64,000 nucleotides of DNA from Nitratireductor luteus. Its GTDB lineage: Bacteria; Pseudomonadota; Alphaproteobacteria; Rhizobiales; Rhizobiaceae. The stretch lies in assembly GCF_026162365.1 (NCBI RefSeq), contig NZ_JAOANW010000003.1, forward strand, positions 28,924 through 92,923, read 5' to 3'. The notes beneath the pieces were generated by a model. That model saw only the letters and a program-made list of their open reading frames with translations. It made no database searches and was not told where the DNA came from. Of the stretch, positions 46,457 through 56,349 are shown piece after piece. Both the position numbers and the translations under genes were made by a program. Within the stretch, counting starts at the first letter, position 1, and each line of letters opens with the position of its first letter.

Positions 46457-47353
46457 TCAGGCGAAATCCGATGCGGTTTCAAACAGGATTGCATGTCGCT
46501 TGCCAAGACTGGCGATGTCGCGTGAATATCCGCCGCCGATGACGCCGCAAACGGGAATGCTTCTCGCGCGGAAAAATTCGATCACCATTCGGTCGCGGCG
46601 CCGGAGACCGTCGTCGGAAAGGGTCATACGGCCGAGCCTGTCCTCGCCGTGCGGGTCGATCCCGGCATTGTAGAAGACGATCTCGGGCAGTCCGGCATCG
46701 AGCAGCCGCGGCAGGGCTTCCGCCAGCGCCGCGAGATACCCGGCGTCGCCTGTCCCGTCAGGCAGGCCGATGTCAAGATCCGAGGCGATCTTTCGCGCCG
46801 GATAATTGTTTGCGCCGTGCATGGAGAAGGTGAAAACGCGGGGCTCTCGCGCGAAGATGTCGGCGGTGCCGTCGCCTTGATGTACGTCGAGATCCACCAC
46901 GAGAATGCGGCCCATCCCCTCGCCGAGCAATGCGCTTGCCGCTACGCCGACGTCGTTGAAGGTGCAGAAGCCCGTTCCGTGGGCGCGCCGCGCGTGGTGG
47001 CTGCCGCCGGCCGTGTTGCAGGCAATGCCGCATTTCAGCGCCAGGCGTGCCGCCAACAGGGTGCCCGCCGTCGCGAGACTTGCGCGGCGGGAAACCCTTT
47101 CGTCCACGGCAAAACCGATTTCCCGTTCGATTTCGGGTGGAACGCAGTTGTTGATCACCTGGTCGACGTAATGCGCGTGATGGGCCAGGGCCAGTGTGTC
47201 CAGCGGCGCCGGCGCCGGCTCGTGCAGCGAACCTTCGCTGGTAAGCTCGCGGTCACGAAGAGCCTTCATCAGAGCGGTATATTTGCCCATCGGAAAGCGA
47301 TGGCTGGCAGGAAATCGGGCATCGTAATCAGGATGGTGAACGATCTGCAGCAT
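46457..47353 (-). CDS. Histone deacetylase family (acetoin utilisation/polyamine deacetylase-like) hydrolase
   Basis: 298 residues. Arginase/deacetylase fold with the zinc ligands in LVVDLDVHQGDGT (Asp, His) and YNAGIDPHGEDRLG (Asp), and the active-site histidine pair in GGSHHARRAHGTGFCTFND. Bacterial members remove acetyl groups from polyamines or small amides; the substrate here is unknown. Divergent from the MATE gene. Confidence 0.9.
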   Translation of the reverse strand: MLQIVHHPDYDARFPASHRFPMGKYTALMKALRDRELTSEGSLHEPAPAPLDTLALAHHAHYVDQVINNCVPPEIEREIGFAVDERVSRRASLATAGTLLAARLALKCGIACNTAGGSHHARRAHGTGFCTFNDVGVAASALLGEGMGRILVVDLDVHQGDGTADIFAREPRVFTFSMHGANNYPARKIASDLDIGLPDGTGDAGYLAALAEALPRLLDAGLPEIVFYNAGIDPHGEDRLGRMTLSDDGLRRRDRMVIEFFRARSIPVCGVIGGGYSRDIASLGKRHAILFETASDFA

Positions 47354-47494
47354 GAGTTTTCCGGCGCCACGATTTCAAGAACATATGCTGTACGAACCCT
47401 CTGGCTTATCGAGAACTCCAGGTGGTCCCCTTGCCTTCGCATTGGTGAGCGGGGCATTGAGGGTGTTCATTCAATATACGAATTGATCCGGCCC

Positions 47495-48835
47495 GTGGAC
47501 CACGCCGCAGAGGAAAATGCACAGCCGCCGTTCGAGGTGACTAACAGGCGTGTTCTGGCCATCGCCGTGCCGATGACGCTTGCGTTTCTCACCACACCTC
47601 TTTTGGGCCTGGTCGATACGGCGGTGGTCGGGCAATTGGGCAACCCGGCCTTGCTTGGCGGCCTGGCGGCGGGCGCGATCGTCTTCGATGTCGTCTTCAA
47701 CACGTTCAATTCGCTGCGTTCCGGCACAACGGGATTGGTGGCACAGGCCTTCGGGGGCGGCGAGACGCGGGAAGAGCAGGCGGTTCTGCTGCGTTCGTTG
47801 ACACTGGCCGTGGGGCTGGGCATTGCGATCATCTTCATGGGACCGCTGATCTCGGCCGCCGGCGTGTGGTTTATCGATCCGGAGGCACGTGTCGCTGAGG
47901 CCATGCGGACCTATATCGCGATACGCATTCTGGCAGCGCCGCTGACGCTGATGAACTACGCCATACTTGGCTACGTGCTGGGACGGGGAGAAGGCGCGAC
48001 AGGCCTTCTCCTGCAGATACTGCTCAACGGCGCGAACATCCTTCTGTCCTTCTATCTGGGGCTGACGCTGGGCTGGGGCCTCGAAGGGGTGGCATGGGGC
48101 ACCGTCGGAGGCGAACTGCTGGCCGTGCTCGGCGGTGGCGTTATCCTGCTCCGCCGCTTCGCTGGCCAACCGCACCCAAGGCGCGAGCACGTGTTCGACA
48201 TTGCCGCGATGCTGCGCATGATCGCGCTCAATGGCGACATCATGACCCGTTCCTTCACGCTTTTGGCCGCCTACGCGCTGTTCACGCGGCAGGGCGCGCA
48301 ACTCGGCACGATTACGCTCGCGGCCAACGCCGTTCTGATGAACTTCTTCTTCATCGCCGGTTATTTTCTCGACGGCTTCGCGACCGCGGCCGAGCAATTG
48401 GCGGGACGGGCCGTGGGTGCCCGGCAATGGACAGCGTTTCGCAGGGCCGTATTCCTGAGCGGTTTGTGGGGCCTGGTGCTGGCGCTGGGCGCCACCGCGG
48501 CCTTCTACTTGTTCGGCGAGACGCTGATCGCGCTTGTCACCACGGCGCCCGCTGTACGCGCCCTGGCGCTGGAATATCTCCCTTGGGCGGCGCTGATCGC
48601 CGTCAGCGGCTTTCTGGCCTTCGAAATGGATGGCGTGTTTATCGGTGCGACCTGGTCCCGCGACATGCGCAATATGATGCTGCTGTCGCTTGTCGCCTAC
48701 GTTGCCTCACTTCTCCCATTGGGCATGGCCTATGGCAATCACGGGCTGTGGGCTTCGATGCATATATGGCTGATCGTGCGCGGCCTGAGCCTGCTGGCTA
48801 TCCTGCCCTACCGGGCCCGCCAGACCTTCGGCTGA
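47495..48835 (+). CDS. MATE family efflux transporter
   Basis: About 446 residues with 12 hydrophobic spans in two halves. Conserved start VTNRRVLAIAVPMTLAFLTTPLLGLVDTAVVGQLG and matching second-half motif. It exports drugs or cations by Na+ or H+ antiport (DinF-like group). No ATG precedes the conserved region; GTG 47495, GTG 47537 or TTG 47483 are candidates. The frame runs open a further 850 bp upstream, but that is the antisense of the deacetylase gene. Confidence 0.88.
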   Translation: MDHAAEENAQPPFEVTNRRVLAIAVPMTLAFLTTPLLGLVDTAVVGQLGNPALLGGLAAGAIVFDVVFNTFNSLRSGTTGLVAQAFGGGETREEQAVLLRSLTLAVGLGIAIIFMGPLISAAGVWFIDPEARVAEAMRTYIAIRILAAPLTLMNYAILGYVLGRGEGATGLLLQILLNGANILLSFYLGLTLGWGLEGVAWGTVGGELLAVLGGGVILLRRFAGQPHPRREHVFDIAAMLRMIALNGDIMTRSFTLLAAYALFTRQGAQLGTITLAANAVLMNFFFIAGYFLDGFATAAEQLAGRAVGARQWTAFRRAVFLSGLWGLVLALGATAAFYLFGETLIALVTTAPAVRALALEYLPWAALIAVSGFLAFEMDGVFIGATWSRDMRNMMLLSLVAYVASLLPLGMAYGNHGLWASMHIWLIVRGLSLLAILPYRARQTFG

Positions 48836-48858
48836 AGCGGCTGGAGGAAAAATCCGCG

Positions 48859-49953
48859 CTAAACCGCCAGCGGACGCTCCGCCCAGCGGGCAACATGGGT
48901 GTCGCGCAGTTCGCGGATGGAACCCAGGCCGGCCGAATGCACGAAAGCATCCATGTCGGCGACGATGCGGGCGGGCAGGCCGGGCCCCGCGTATATCATG
49001 CCGGTGTAAAGCTGCACGAGGTCGGCGCCTGCCCGGATCTTCTCGATGGCGGTTGCCGCCGAATCGATGCCGCCCACGCCCATGATCGGCAGCGCCGGCC
49101 CGACAAGCTTGCGCATCTTGGCGAGCGCGATGGTGGATCGGGGAAACAGGGGCCTGCCCGAAAGACCGCCGGCCTCGTCGCGCGCCGGGCTCTTGAGGCC
49201 ATCGCGCGAAAGGGTGGTGTTCGAGACGACAAGGCCGTCCACCTCGTGCACCGCCACCTCCTCGGCAATGTCGGTGAAGCCTTCGTCGGTAAGATCCGGT
49301 GCGATCTTCAGGAACACAGGTACGCGGCGGCCGAGCCGTTCGGCCTCGCTGTCGCGCGCCGCCATGACTCGGGACAGAAGATCTGCCAGGCTTTCGCGGT
49401 GCTGCAGGTCGCGCAGCCCCTTGGTATTGGGCGAGGAGATATTGACCGTCAGGTAAGAAGCCAGTCCGGCAAAGGCGCGGACGCCTTCCTCATAGGCGGC
49501 GATCCGGTCGTCGCTGTCGCGGTTGGTGCCGATATTGATGCCGACGACGCCAGGCTTCTTCCCACGCTCGCGAAGCCGCGCGACGACACGCTGCAGCCCT
49601 TCATTGTTGAAGCCCAGCCGGTTGATGACGGCCTCCTCGGCGGGCAGCCGGAAGATGCGCGGTTTCTCGTTGCCCGCCTGCGGGCGCGGCGTAACTGTGC
49701 CGCACTCGGCGAAGCCGAAGCCCAGACGCAGAAGCGCGTCCGGCACCTCGGCGTTCTTGTCGAACCCGGCGGCCATGCCGACCGGATTTGGAAAATCCAG
49801 ACCGGCCACGCTGACCGCGAGCCTCGGCGTGGGCTTGACGGGCGGGCAGGGCAGGAAGCCTGATTTCAGTGCGGTGATCGAAAGCGTGTGTGCCCGCTCG
49901 GGGTCGAGCGAAAAGAGAATCGACCGGCTGGCCAGATCGAGCAGCTTCTTCAT
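48859..49953 (-). CDS. pyrD: Dihydroorotate dehydrogenase (quinone)
   Basis: 364 residues, class 2 enzyme of pyrimidine synthesis, membrane-associated through its N-terminus. NPVGMAAGFDKNAEVPDAL, the TVTPRPQAGNEKPRIFRL FMN loop, NISSPNT and the substrate-binding NTTLSRD are all present; the catalytic base is a serine in this class. Overlaps the DUF952 gene upstream by 4 bp. Confidence 0.96.
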   Translation of the reverse strand: MKKLLDLASRSILFSLDPERAHTLSITALKSGFLPCPPVKPTPRLAVSVAGLDFPNPVGMAAGFDKNAEVPDALLRLGFGFAECGTVTPRPQAGNEKPRIFRLPAEEAVINRLGFNNEGLQRVVARLRERGKKPGVVGINIGTNRDSDDRIAAYEEGVRAFAGLASYLTVNISSPNTKGLRDLQHRESLADLLSRVMAARDSEAERLGRRVPVFLKIAPDLTDEGFTDIAEEVAVHEVDGLVVSNTTLSRDGLKSPARDEAGGLSGRPLFPRSTIALAKMRKLVGPALPIMGVGGIDSAATAIEKIRAGADLVQLYTGMIYAGPGLPARIVADMDAFVHSAGLGSIRELRDTHVARWAERPLAV

Positions 49954-50294
49954 GGCGCGAGATCTGGAAATTCATGCCCGTCGGGACCGAGCGGCAGCGG
50001 CCTGACCCACAGAACCGCATCCAGACGGAGAGGCGCATAGAGGTGGGGAAACAGAGCGCCGCTCCGCGACGGCTCGTAGCGAAGCGGCTCGCCGAGCTTC
50101 CCCGGATCGACCGCGACGAGGACCAGATCATCCTGGCCCCCGAAATGTTTTTTGGCCGTTTCAGCGACCTGTTCGGCGGTGGAAAAATGGATGAAACCGT
50201 CGGCAATGTCGACCGGCGCACCGGTGAACACGCCGTCGAGTTCCGCCTGGAGCCACAGAGCGCTCGGGCATATCTTGAAAATTGTGCTTTCCAT
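49950..50294 (-). CDS. DUF952 domain-containing protein
   Basis: 114 residues from ATG 50294. Single DUF952 domain: IFKICPSALW at the start, DGFIHFSTAEQVAETAKKHF in the middle, and LRYEPSRSGALFPHLYAPL. Function unknown; paired with pyrD through a 4-bp overlap, as commonly seen in alphaproteobacteria. Confidence 0.9.
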   Translation of the reverse strand: MESTIFKICPSALWLQAELDGVFTGAPVDIADGFIHFSTAEQVAETAKKHFGGQDDLVLVAVDPGKLGEPLRYEPSRSGALFPHLYAPLRLDAVLWVRPLPLGPDGHEFPDLAP

Positions 50295-50417
50295 GGGGGC
50301 GCTATAATCGGGAAGAGCGCTGGAGGAAAGTGCCGTCTGTGCCTCCCTTGGTATTATGCTATCCAATTTGCGGCGCATTTTTCGCTTAACGGAAGAGACC
50401 TTTAGGGAGCAACATCG

Positions 50418-50855
50418 ATGCGAAACCTGTTTGTCGTCACCGTCGCGCTTGGGGCGCTCGTTTCCGCCGGCGAACTCCACGCCCAGACCGGGCAGCGTTT
50501 TCAGCTCGAGAGGGCGGAGGACGGTTATGTGCGCATGGATACGCAGACGGGCGCGATCTCCATCTGCAAGGACCGTTCCGGCCAGATCGTCTGCACGCTG
50601 GCCGCCGACGAACGTGCGGCCTATGAGAATGATCTGGATGCCCTGCGCGGTCGCGTGGCCAGTCTCGAGGCTCGCGTCGAAGCGCTCGAAAGAGGAAGCG
50701 CCGGCCGGGAAAGCTCCGACCTGCCCAGCGAGGAGGAGTTCGAGCAGACGCTGAGCCTGATGGAGCGCTTCTTCCGTCGCTTCATGGACATCGTGAAGGG
50801 GCTGGAGGAAGAAAACCAGACGGGCGACCGGCCCCCTGAGCCGGGCAAGACCTGA
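50418..50855 (+). CDS. Exported coiled-coil hypothetical protein
   Basis: 145 residues. Signal peptide MRNLFVVTVALGALVSAGELHA; then a short segment with two cysteines (GAISICKDRSGQIVCTLAADE) and a coiled coil (LDALRGRVASLEARVEALER). Acidic tail. Periplasmic; function unknown, similar proteins are frequent in Rhizobiales. Confidence 0.8.
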   Translation: MRNLFVVTVALGALVSAGELHAQTGQRFQLERAEDGYVRMDTQTGAISICKDRSGQIVCTLAADERAAYENDLDALRGRVASLEARVEALERGSAGRESSDLPSEEEFEQTLSLMERFFRRFMDIVKGLEEENQTGDRPPEPGKT

Positions 50856-50908
50856 AACCGGCTCTGCGCGATCGCGCCAAACCTGCAATGATTTTTCGCG
50901 ATGATGCT

Positions 50909-51286
50909 CTAAACGCCGGAGACGCCCGCGAGCCGCAGAACCGTCGAGGCCGCGAAGAAGGAGCATGCGATGGTGTAGCTGTTACGGGCAAAAAAACCGT
51001 AGACGTCGCGCAGAACCACCCTGAAAACGGCCTGGCCCGGGGTGCCCACTGGCCTGGATGACGGGTCCAGACACGTCCACACCTCTGTTCGCCGGGGATT
51101 TTGCCAGCGCAGGATGATCGCTTTGATGATGAGGATTTCGGACATCGCCATGGTCAGTATGGCGCCGGCATAAAGGGCCAGAACCAGATCGAACGAGAAG
51201 GATATCATTATCAGCCCGATGGCCAGCGCGCCGAACATGACGGCGCGTCCGATACAGACAAAGGCTACTCCGCGAATCTTCTCCAT
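50909..51286 (-). CDS. Hypothetical small membrane protein
   Basis: 125 residues, with two hydrophobic spans in residues 15-60 (MFGALAIGLIMISFSFDLVLALYAG) and a third near the C-terminus (YTIACSFFAASTVLRLAG). A polar loop with WQNPRRTEVW lies between. No family recognised. Confidence 0.7.
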   Translation of the reverse strand: MEKIRGVAFVCIGRAVMFGALAIGLIMISFSFDLVLALYAGAILTMAMSEILIIKAIILRWQNPRRTEVWTCLDPSSRPVGTPGQAVFRVVLRDVYGFFARNSYTIACSFFAASTVLRLAGVSGV

Positions 51287-51481
51287 CTCCTGTCTCGATG
51301 GCTGGCGCCTCGCAGAAACCTGATAGGCGCTTCAGGTTCCCGCAGGCGCAATAGCTCCTTTCGACACGAAAGGTGCAATCAGCTTGAAATGTTCCCCGTT
51401 CCCCGCATAATCGTCAACCGGCAGGCTGCGTCATAAAAAGCGAAAAAGTCGCGCGGCCGGACCGGGGGAGGTTTATTGCCG

Positions 51482-52135
51482 ATGGGCTATCGATTCGTGA
51501 TCGCCGACGATCATCCGCTCTTTCGTGGTGCGCTCCAGCAGGCGCTTGCGGGTTTCCGCACGGACTGCGAGATACTCGAGGCTGGCGATTTCGACGGCGT
51601 CAAGAAACTGGTGGCCGAGGATCCCGACATCGACCTGGTGCTGCTCGACCTTGCCATGCCGGGGGCAAGCGGGCTCTCAGGCCTTGTCGCGCTGCGCGGC
51701 CTCAACCCGGCCATGCCGATCGTCGTCGTCTCGGCGTATGACAATCCTCAGACCATCCGCCGCGCGCTGGAACTCGGCGCGTCCGGTTTCATTTCCAAGT
51801 CCGCGAAGCTGGACGAAATTCGCAAGGCGGTGCAATCCGTGCTGGAGGGCGCCATATCCACACCGGAGGAAATCGACCTTGGCGAAGAGGGCGACCCGGA
51901 GGTCTCGGACCTGATCGCCCGCATACAGACGCTGACGCCGCAGCAGACGCGCGTTCTCGCAATGATTGCCGAAGGCTTGCTCAACAAGCAGATCGCCTAT
52001 GAGCTCAACGTATCGGAAGCAACCGTGAAGGCGCACGTCTCGGCAGTGCTGCAAAAGCTCGACGTCGACAGCCGCACCCAGGCCGTCATCCGGCTTGCGC
52101 GGATGGGCACGGACCCTCTGTCAGAGGGCGTTTGA
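51482..52135 (+). CDS. LuxR/NarL-type response regulator
   Basis: 217 residues from ATG 51482 (GGGGGAGG 10 nt upstream; a TTG at 51476 is also possible). Receiver domain with the phosphorylatable aspartate in VLLDLAMPG and acidic pocket ADDHPLF; C-terminal LuxR HTH LTPQQTRVLAMIAEGLLNKQIAYELNVSEATVKAHVSAVLQKL. It converges on the hybrid kinase gene with a 5-bp gap, and the two probably form a signalling pair. Confidence 0.9.
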   Translation: MGYRFVIADDHPLFRGALQQALAGFRTDCEILEAGDFDGVKKLVAEDPDIDLVLLDLAMPGASGLSGLVALRGLNPAMPIVVVSAYDNPQTIRRALELGASGFISKSAKLDEIRKAVQSVLEGAISTPEEIDLGEEGDPEVSDLIARIQTLTPQQTRVLAMIAEGLLNKQIAYELNVSEATVKAHVSAVLQKLDVDSRTQAVIRLARMGTDPLSEGV

Positions 52136-52140
52136 AGGCT

Positions 52141-55100
52141 TCATTCGGCCGCCGTCTGCATCTGGCGATGCCGCATCAGCAGGGCGCGCAGCGCAGCCGG
52201 CTTCAACGGTTTGTGCAGTATTGGCACCTCCATGGCCAGCGCCTCTGCCCGCACTTCGCTGGTGCGGTCGGCGGTTATGAGAATGGCGGGTATATCGGCC
52301 TGCCAAGCATCACGCAGCCGTCTCACCGCTTCCAGGCCCGTTTCGCGATCGAGATGGTAGTCGGCCAGAATGAGGTCGGGCCTCGCGCCACGCGGCCGCC
52401 CCGCCGCCAGCGATGCGGTGCCCGCAAGGGTGCGAACCCGGCACCCCCAGCCCTGCAGCAGCATGCGCATGCCCTCGAGTATCCGCTGATCATTGTCGAT
52501 GCACAGGACATCGAGTCCGGTCAGGAGGATGTTGGCGCGAGGCTGCATCGCCGGCTGCTCGGCGCCGGCGTCCACTTCCGCCCCCGACACCGGCAGGATG
52601 ACGGAGAAGCGCGTTCCCTTTGCCCTTTCGGAGTGGATCTGGATTTCCAACCGTAGCACCCGCGCGATGCGGTCGACGATGGAAAGCCCGAGGCCCAGCC
52701 CCTGGGCTTCGCGCATGCCTTCGTCGAGCCGGGTGAACTCGCGAAAAACCGTGTTGAGCTCGTCGCCGGCGATGCCGATGCCGGTGTCGAGGACCTGTAT
52801 CTCCACCAGTTCGCCGCGTCGGCGCACGCCGACGAGAACCTTGCCGCTGCGGGTATATTTCACGGCGTTGGAAACGAGATTCTGGACCAGCCTGCGAAAC
52901 AGGTTTCGGTCCGTCCTGACCGTAATGGAGGAGGGGACCACCCGCAGCTCCAATCCCTTTTCGGACGCCAGAGGCTGGAAATCCGTCTCGACCTGCCGCA
53001 GCAACCCACCCAGCCTGAACACGCTCTCGGCAGGTTTCAAGGCGCCCGTGTCGAGCCGGGAGATATCGAGAACGGCCCCAAGGATTGTTTCCACCGAATC
53101 CAATGAGGATTCGATATTGTCGACGAGGTTGCGGAGATCGTCCCGGTCGGCCTTCTCGCGCAGCGGTGCGCAGTAAAGCCGCGCGGCGTTGAGCGGCTGG
53201 AGGATGTCGTGGCCGGCCCCGGCAAGGAAGCGCGTCTTGCCGAGATTTGCTTCTTCAGCCAGCATCTGCGCCTGGGCCAGTTCCTCGTTCACGCGGACGA
53301 GCTCGGCCGTGCGGCTGGCCACCCGCTGTTCCAGCGTTTCATTGGCGCGTTTCAAGGCCATGTCTGCCTCCACGCGCGCGGTGATGTCGGTGTAGGTGGC
53401 CACAATGCCGCCATCGGGCATGGCGTTGGACCGTATCTCCATGATGCGGTCGCTGCGCCGCAGGCGGATTTCCCAGGGCAGTCCATGGGTGGTGAGCTGG
53501 TCGAGAAGCATGGTCTCGCCATCGCGGTCGAGCTCTCCCCGCTCGATCAGGAAGCCGACGATCTGCGCCAGCGAGACGCCGACCTGGCCCATCGAATCCG
53601 GCAGGCCGAACAGCGTGCGGAATTGCCGGTTCCAGCAGGTCAGCCGGAAATCCATGTCGAAGACGGTGATACCCTCCTCCATCTGGTCAAGCGCGGTCTG
53701 CAGCAGGTCGCGATTATGCTGCAGTGCGATGGAGGCGTCGTCGAGTAGCCGCATGGCGTCGCGGGGCGAGCTGTCGTTCCGCTGGAAGAGCAGCGAAAGG
53801 ATGAGCCGTGCCGACGAAGAGCCGACCGCGCTTGCCAGCAACTGCTCGGAGAAGCGGATGATGGGCATGCTCGCCTGCTCGTTACCCTTGAGCTTGATGC
53901 CCTGCTGGTCCTCGAAAGTCAGGAACGAGCGCTCCGTCCGTTCCACGCCCAGATAACGCGAGATCGTGTCCTTGAGGTCGTTGACCGTGACGGCGGTGCG
54001 AAAACGCCGGAAACTCGGCATCGGACCGGTATCGCGGGGCACGAAAATCGCTGCCTGAATGCGCTCCAACGGGCTGGCCACCCGCGATAGGGAGCCGAGC
54101 ACGAAGAAAAGGGAGTTGATCGCCAGGCTCCACAAAACGCCATGGTTCAGCGGTTCCGCGACGGTCCCGAACAGGCTCTGGGGCCTGAGTGCGGCGATAC
54201 CGAAGGGACCGTTGGTTATGATCTCCGTGCCGGCCGGCGCAAACGACGGGAAAAGCAGCGTATAGCCCCAGACCGCGAAACCGGCGCTCATGCCCAGAAG
54301 CGCGCCGCGGCTATTGGCGCCGCGCCAGATCAGCCCGCCGAAGAACGAAGGTGCGAACTGAGCGATGGCCGCGAACGAGATCAGGCCGATAGCGGCAAGC
54401 CGCGTGTTGTGGGTGGTCTCCCGGTAATAGAGAAACGCCACGAACAGAATGATGAAAATCGAGGCGCGGCGGATATTGAGGATCAACGACGCCCAGTCCT
54501 CGTTCTCGCTGTTGCGTAGCAGCCGGCGCACGAAAAGCGGAATGACGAGGTCGTTGGAGATCATGATCGACAGCGCAACGCTTGCCACGATCACCATCGC
54601 CGTTGCCGCCGACAGGCCGCCGATAAAGGCGACGAGCCCCAGCAGATCGTGCCCTGCGAGAAGCGGCAGCGACAGGACGTACAGGTCCGCGTTGGTCTGG
54701 TCGCCGACGAGGCTGAGCCCGGCGAAAGCGATAGGAATGACGAACAGGTTGATCAGCACCAGGTAAAGCGGAAACAGCCAGCTCGCCGTGCGCAGTTCGC
54801 CCTCGCTCTTGTTCTCGACGATGGTCACGTAAAACTGGCGCGGGAGCATCACGATGGCGCAGGCGCTGAGCGTGGTCATCACCATCCATGTCGCCAATGA
54901 TGTAGGCGCGGCGAAAGCCTGCGCAACTTGCGGCGAGGCCATGGTTTTCTGCGCGAGATCGACCGGACCGTCGAAGATAATGAACGTCGCCGTCACGCCG
55001 ATGGCCAGGAACGCGCCCAGCTTCACGACGGATTCGACGGCCACTGCCAGCACGAGCCCATCCTGATGCTCAGTGGCGTCGGCATGCCGGGTGCCGAAGA

Positions 55101-55629
55101 GGACGGCGAACAGCGCCAGAAGCATCGCTATCAGCAGCGATATGTCGCCGATGAAAAGGTCAACCACCGGCGGCGCGCCGTCATAATGAACCACCATCAG
55201 ATTGACGGAGTCCGAGATGGCCTTCAGTTGCAGCGCGATATAGGGGATCGTCCCGAAGGTGGCGATCAGCGTGGCGACCGAGGCCACGGCGAAGCTCTTG
55301 CCGTAGCGGGCGGCCAGGAAATCGGCGATGGAGGTGATCTTCTCGCTCTTGGCCAGGCGGACGATTCGGACCAGGAGACGGCCGCCGAAGAGGAACACCA
55401 GTACCGGCCCGATATAGATGGCCAGGAACTCGAAAGCTCGCTCCGAAGCGAGCCCGACGGAGCCGAAGAAGGTCCAGGACGTGCAGTAGATGGCCAGGCT
55501 GAGCGCATAGATGAAAGGCCGCGCAACGGCACCTTCCGACGCGGCCGCGCGCCGGTCTCCGACACTGGCGATCACGAACAGAAGCGTGACGTAGCCAATG
55601 GCGATTATCGCAATGACCCACCCCTGCAC
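52141..55629 (-). CDS. Sodium:solute symporter-like hybrid histidine kinase
   Basis: About 1162 residues from GTG 55629 (GGAGGG 6 nt upstream). Residues 1-500 form a 13-span SSS-type permease (PutP-like: SISLVIASVG-type start, ending near AINSLFFVLGSL). Then a PAS domain with NRQFRTLFGLPDSMG (about residue 660), a HisKA box GAGHDILQPLNAARLYCAPL with the phosphorylatable histidine, HATPase boxes (QNLVSNAVKYT, GLGLSIVDRIARV) and a C-terminal receiver (LILADYHLD). Such CbrA-like proteins couple transport to signalling. Confidence 0.9.
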   Translation of the reverse strand: MQGWVIAIIAIGYVTLLFVIASVGDRRAAASEGAVARPFIYALSLAIYCTSWTFFGSVGLASERAFEFLAIYIGPVLVFLFGGRLLVRIVRLAKSEKITSIADFLAARYGKSFAVASVATLIATFGTIPYIALQLKAISDSVNLMVVHYDGAPPVVDLFIGDISLLIAMLLALFAVLFGTRHADATEHQDGLVLAVAVESVVKLGAFLAIGVTATFIIFDGPVDLAQKTMASPQVAQAFAAPTSLATWMVMTTLSACAIVMLPRQFYVTIVENKSEGELRTASWLFPLYLVLINLFVIPIAFAGLSLVGDQTNADLYVLSLPLLAGHDLLGLVAFIGGLSAATAMVIVASVALSIMISNDLVIPLFVRRLLRNSENEDWASLILNIRRASIFIILFVAFLYYRETTHNTRLAAIGLISFAAIAQFAPSFFGGLIWRGANSRGALLGMSAGFAVWGYTLLFPSFAPAGTEIITNGPFGIAALRPQSLFGTVAEPLNHGVLWSLAINSLFFVLGSLSRVASPLERIQAAIFVPRDTGPMPSFRRFRTAVTVNDLKDTISRYLGVERTERSFLTFEDQQGIKLKGNEQASMPIIRFSEQLLASAVGSSSARLILSLLFQRNDSSPRDAMRLLDDASIALQHNRDLLQTALDQMEEGITVFDMDFRLTCWNRQFRTLFGLPDSMGQVGVSLAQIVGFLIERGELDRDGETMLLDQLTTHGLPWEIRLRRSDRIMEIRSNAMPDGGIVATYTDITARVEADMALKRANETLEQRVASRTAELVRVNEELAQAQMLAEEANLGKTRFLAGAGHDILQPLNAARLYCAPLREKADRDDLRNLVDNIESSLDSVETILGAVLDISRLDTGALKPAESVFRLGGLLRQVETDFQPLASEKGLELRVVPSSITVRTDRNLFRRLVQNLVSNAVKYTRSGKVLVGVRRRGELVEIQVLDTGIGIAGDELNTVFREFTRLDEGMREAQGLGLGLSIVDRIARVLRLEIQIHSERAKGTRFSVILPVSGAEVDAGAEQPAMQPRANILLTGLDVLCIDNDQRILEGMRMLLQGWGCRVRTLAGTASLAAGRPRGARPDLILADYHLDRETGLEAVRRLRDAWQADIPAILITADRTSEVRAEALAMEVPILHKPLKPAALRALLMRHRQMQTAAE

Positions 55630-55808
55630 GGCGGCCCTCCCTTGTCCGAAAAGCCAAGCACAGGGCTTGACGGCGCGCAATGCTTCTTTCGCCCGATGTC
55701 AGACCGCGCAACTGTGCATTGCGACAAGGATTTTCTTACCTATTGGCGGGCTTTTGCTATTCTCGTTCCCGCAGATGCGGGCGCCGCGGCGCCCTCGTGG
55801 TTAGCGAC

Positions 55809-55892
55809 TAGGGCATGATCCGAAAAGTGGGGTCGTTTTTTCGGGAAAGATCATGTTCCAACGAGGAGATGGATCAAAACCTCTTGATCCAT
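55809..55892. repeat. Rhizobial palindromic intergenic element upstream of mscL
   Basis: GCATGATCCGAAAAGTGG...TTTTTTCGGGAAAGATCATG, with CATGATC (55814-55820) against GATCATG (55849-55855), is a familiar dispersed element of rhizobial chromosomes. A second perfect hairpin follows, ATGGATCAA/TTGATCCAT (55869-55877 and 55884-55892), which covers the upstream in-frame ATG at 55891. Confidence 0.75.
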
Positions 55893-55908
55893 GAAAGCGG
55901 AGCGGGAA

Positions 55909-56328
55909 ATGCTGAACGAATTCCGGGAATTCATTGCGCGCGGCAATGTCATGGACCTGGCCGTGGGCGTCATCATTGGCGGTGCTTTCGGGCTGATTGT
56001 GAAATCGCTGACCGACGACGTCATCATGCCGATCATCGGTGCGGTTACCGGTGGCGGCTTCGACTTTTCGGACTATTTCATTCCGCTGTCGGCGTCGGTG
56101 ACGGCGCCCACGCTGGCGGCGGCGCGGGAGCAGGGAGCGGTGCTGGCCTATGGAAACTTCCTCACCGTCGCCGTGAATTTCCTGATCCTGGCATGGATCA
56201 TTTTCCTGATGATCAAGGGCGTCAACAATCTGCGCCGCAAGGAAGCCGAGACGCCGGCCGCGCCGGAAGCTCCGCCCCAGGACATTCAACTGCTTACAGA
56301 AATCCGCGATCTGCTCGCCAAACGATAG
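55909..56328 (+). CDS. mscL: Large-conductance mechanosensitive channel MscL
   Basis: 139 residues from ATG 55909 (GGAG 6 nt upstream). Two spans: [30 protein letters not shown] and [23 protein letters not shown], with the gate glycines and cytoplasmic C-terminal helix. Releases solutes on hypo-osmotic shock. The upstream ATG at 55891 lies inside a palindromic repeat, so 55909 is preferred. Confidence 0.95.
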   Translation: MLNEFREFIARGNVMDLAVGVIIGGAFGLIVKSLTDDVIMPIIGAVTGGGFDFSDYFIPLSASVTAPTLAAAREQGAVLAYGNFLTVAVNFLILAWIIFLMIKGVNNLRRKEAETPAAPEAPPQDIQLLTEIRDLLAKR

Positions 56329-56349
56329 ATCTCAACGGTAGCCCCTCGT

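Noticed and set aside
46649..47494. Upstream extension of the MATE reading frame
   Set aside because: Antisense to the deacetylase-family gene; MATE proteins begin just before the first conserved span.
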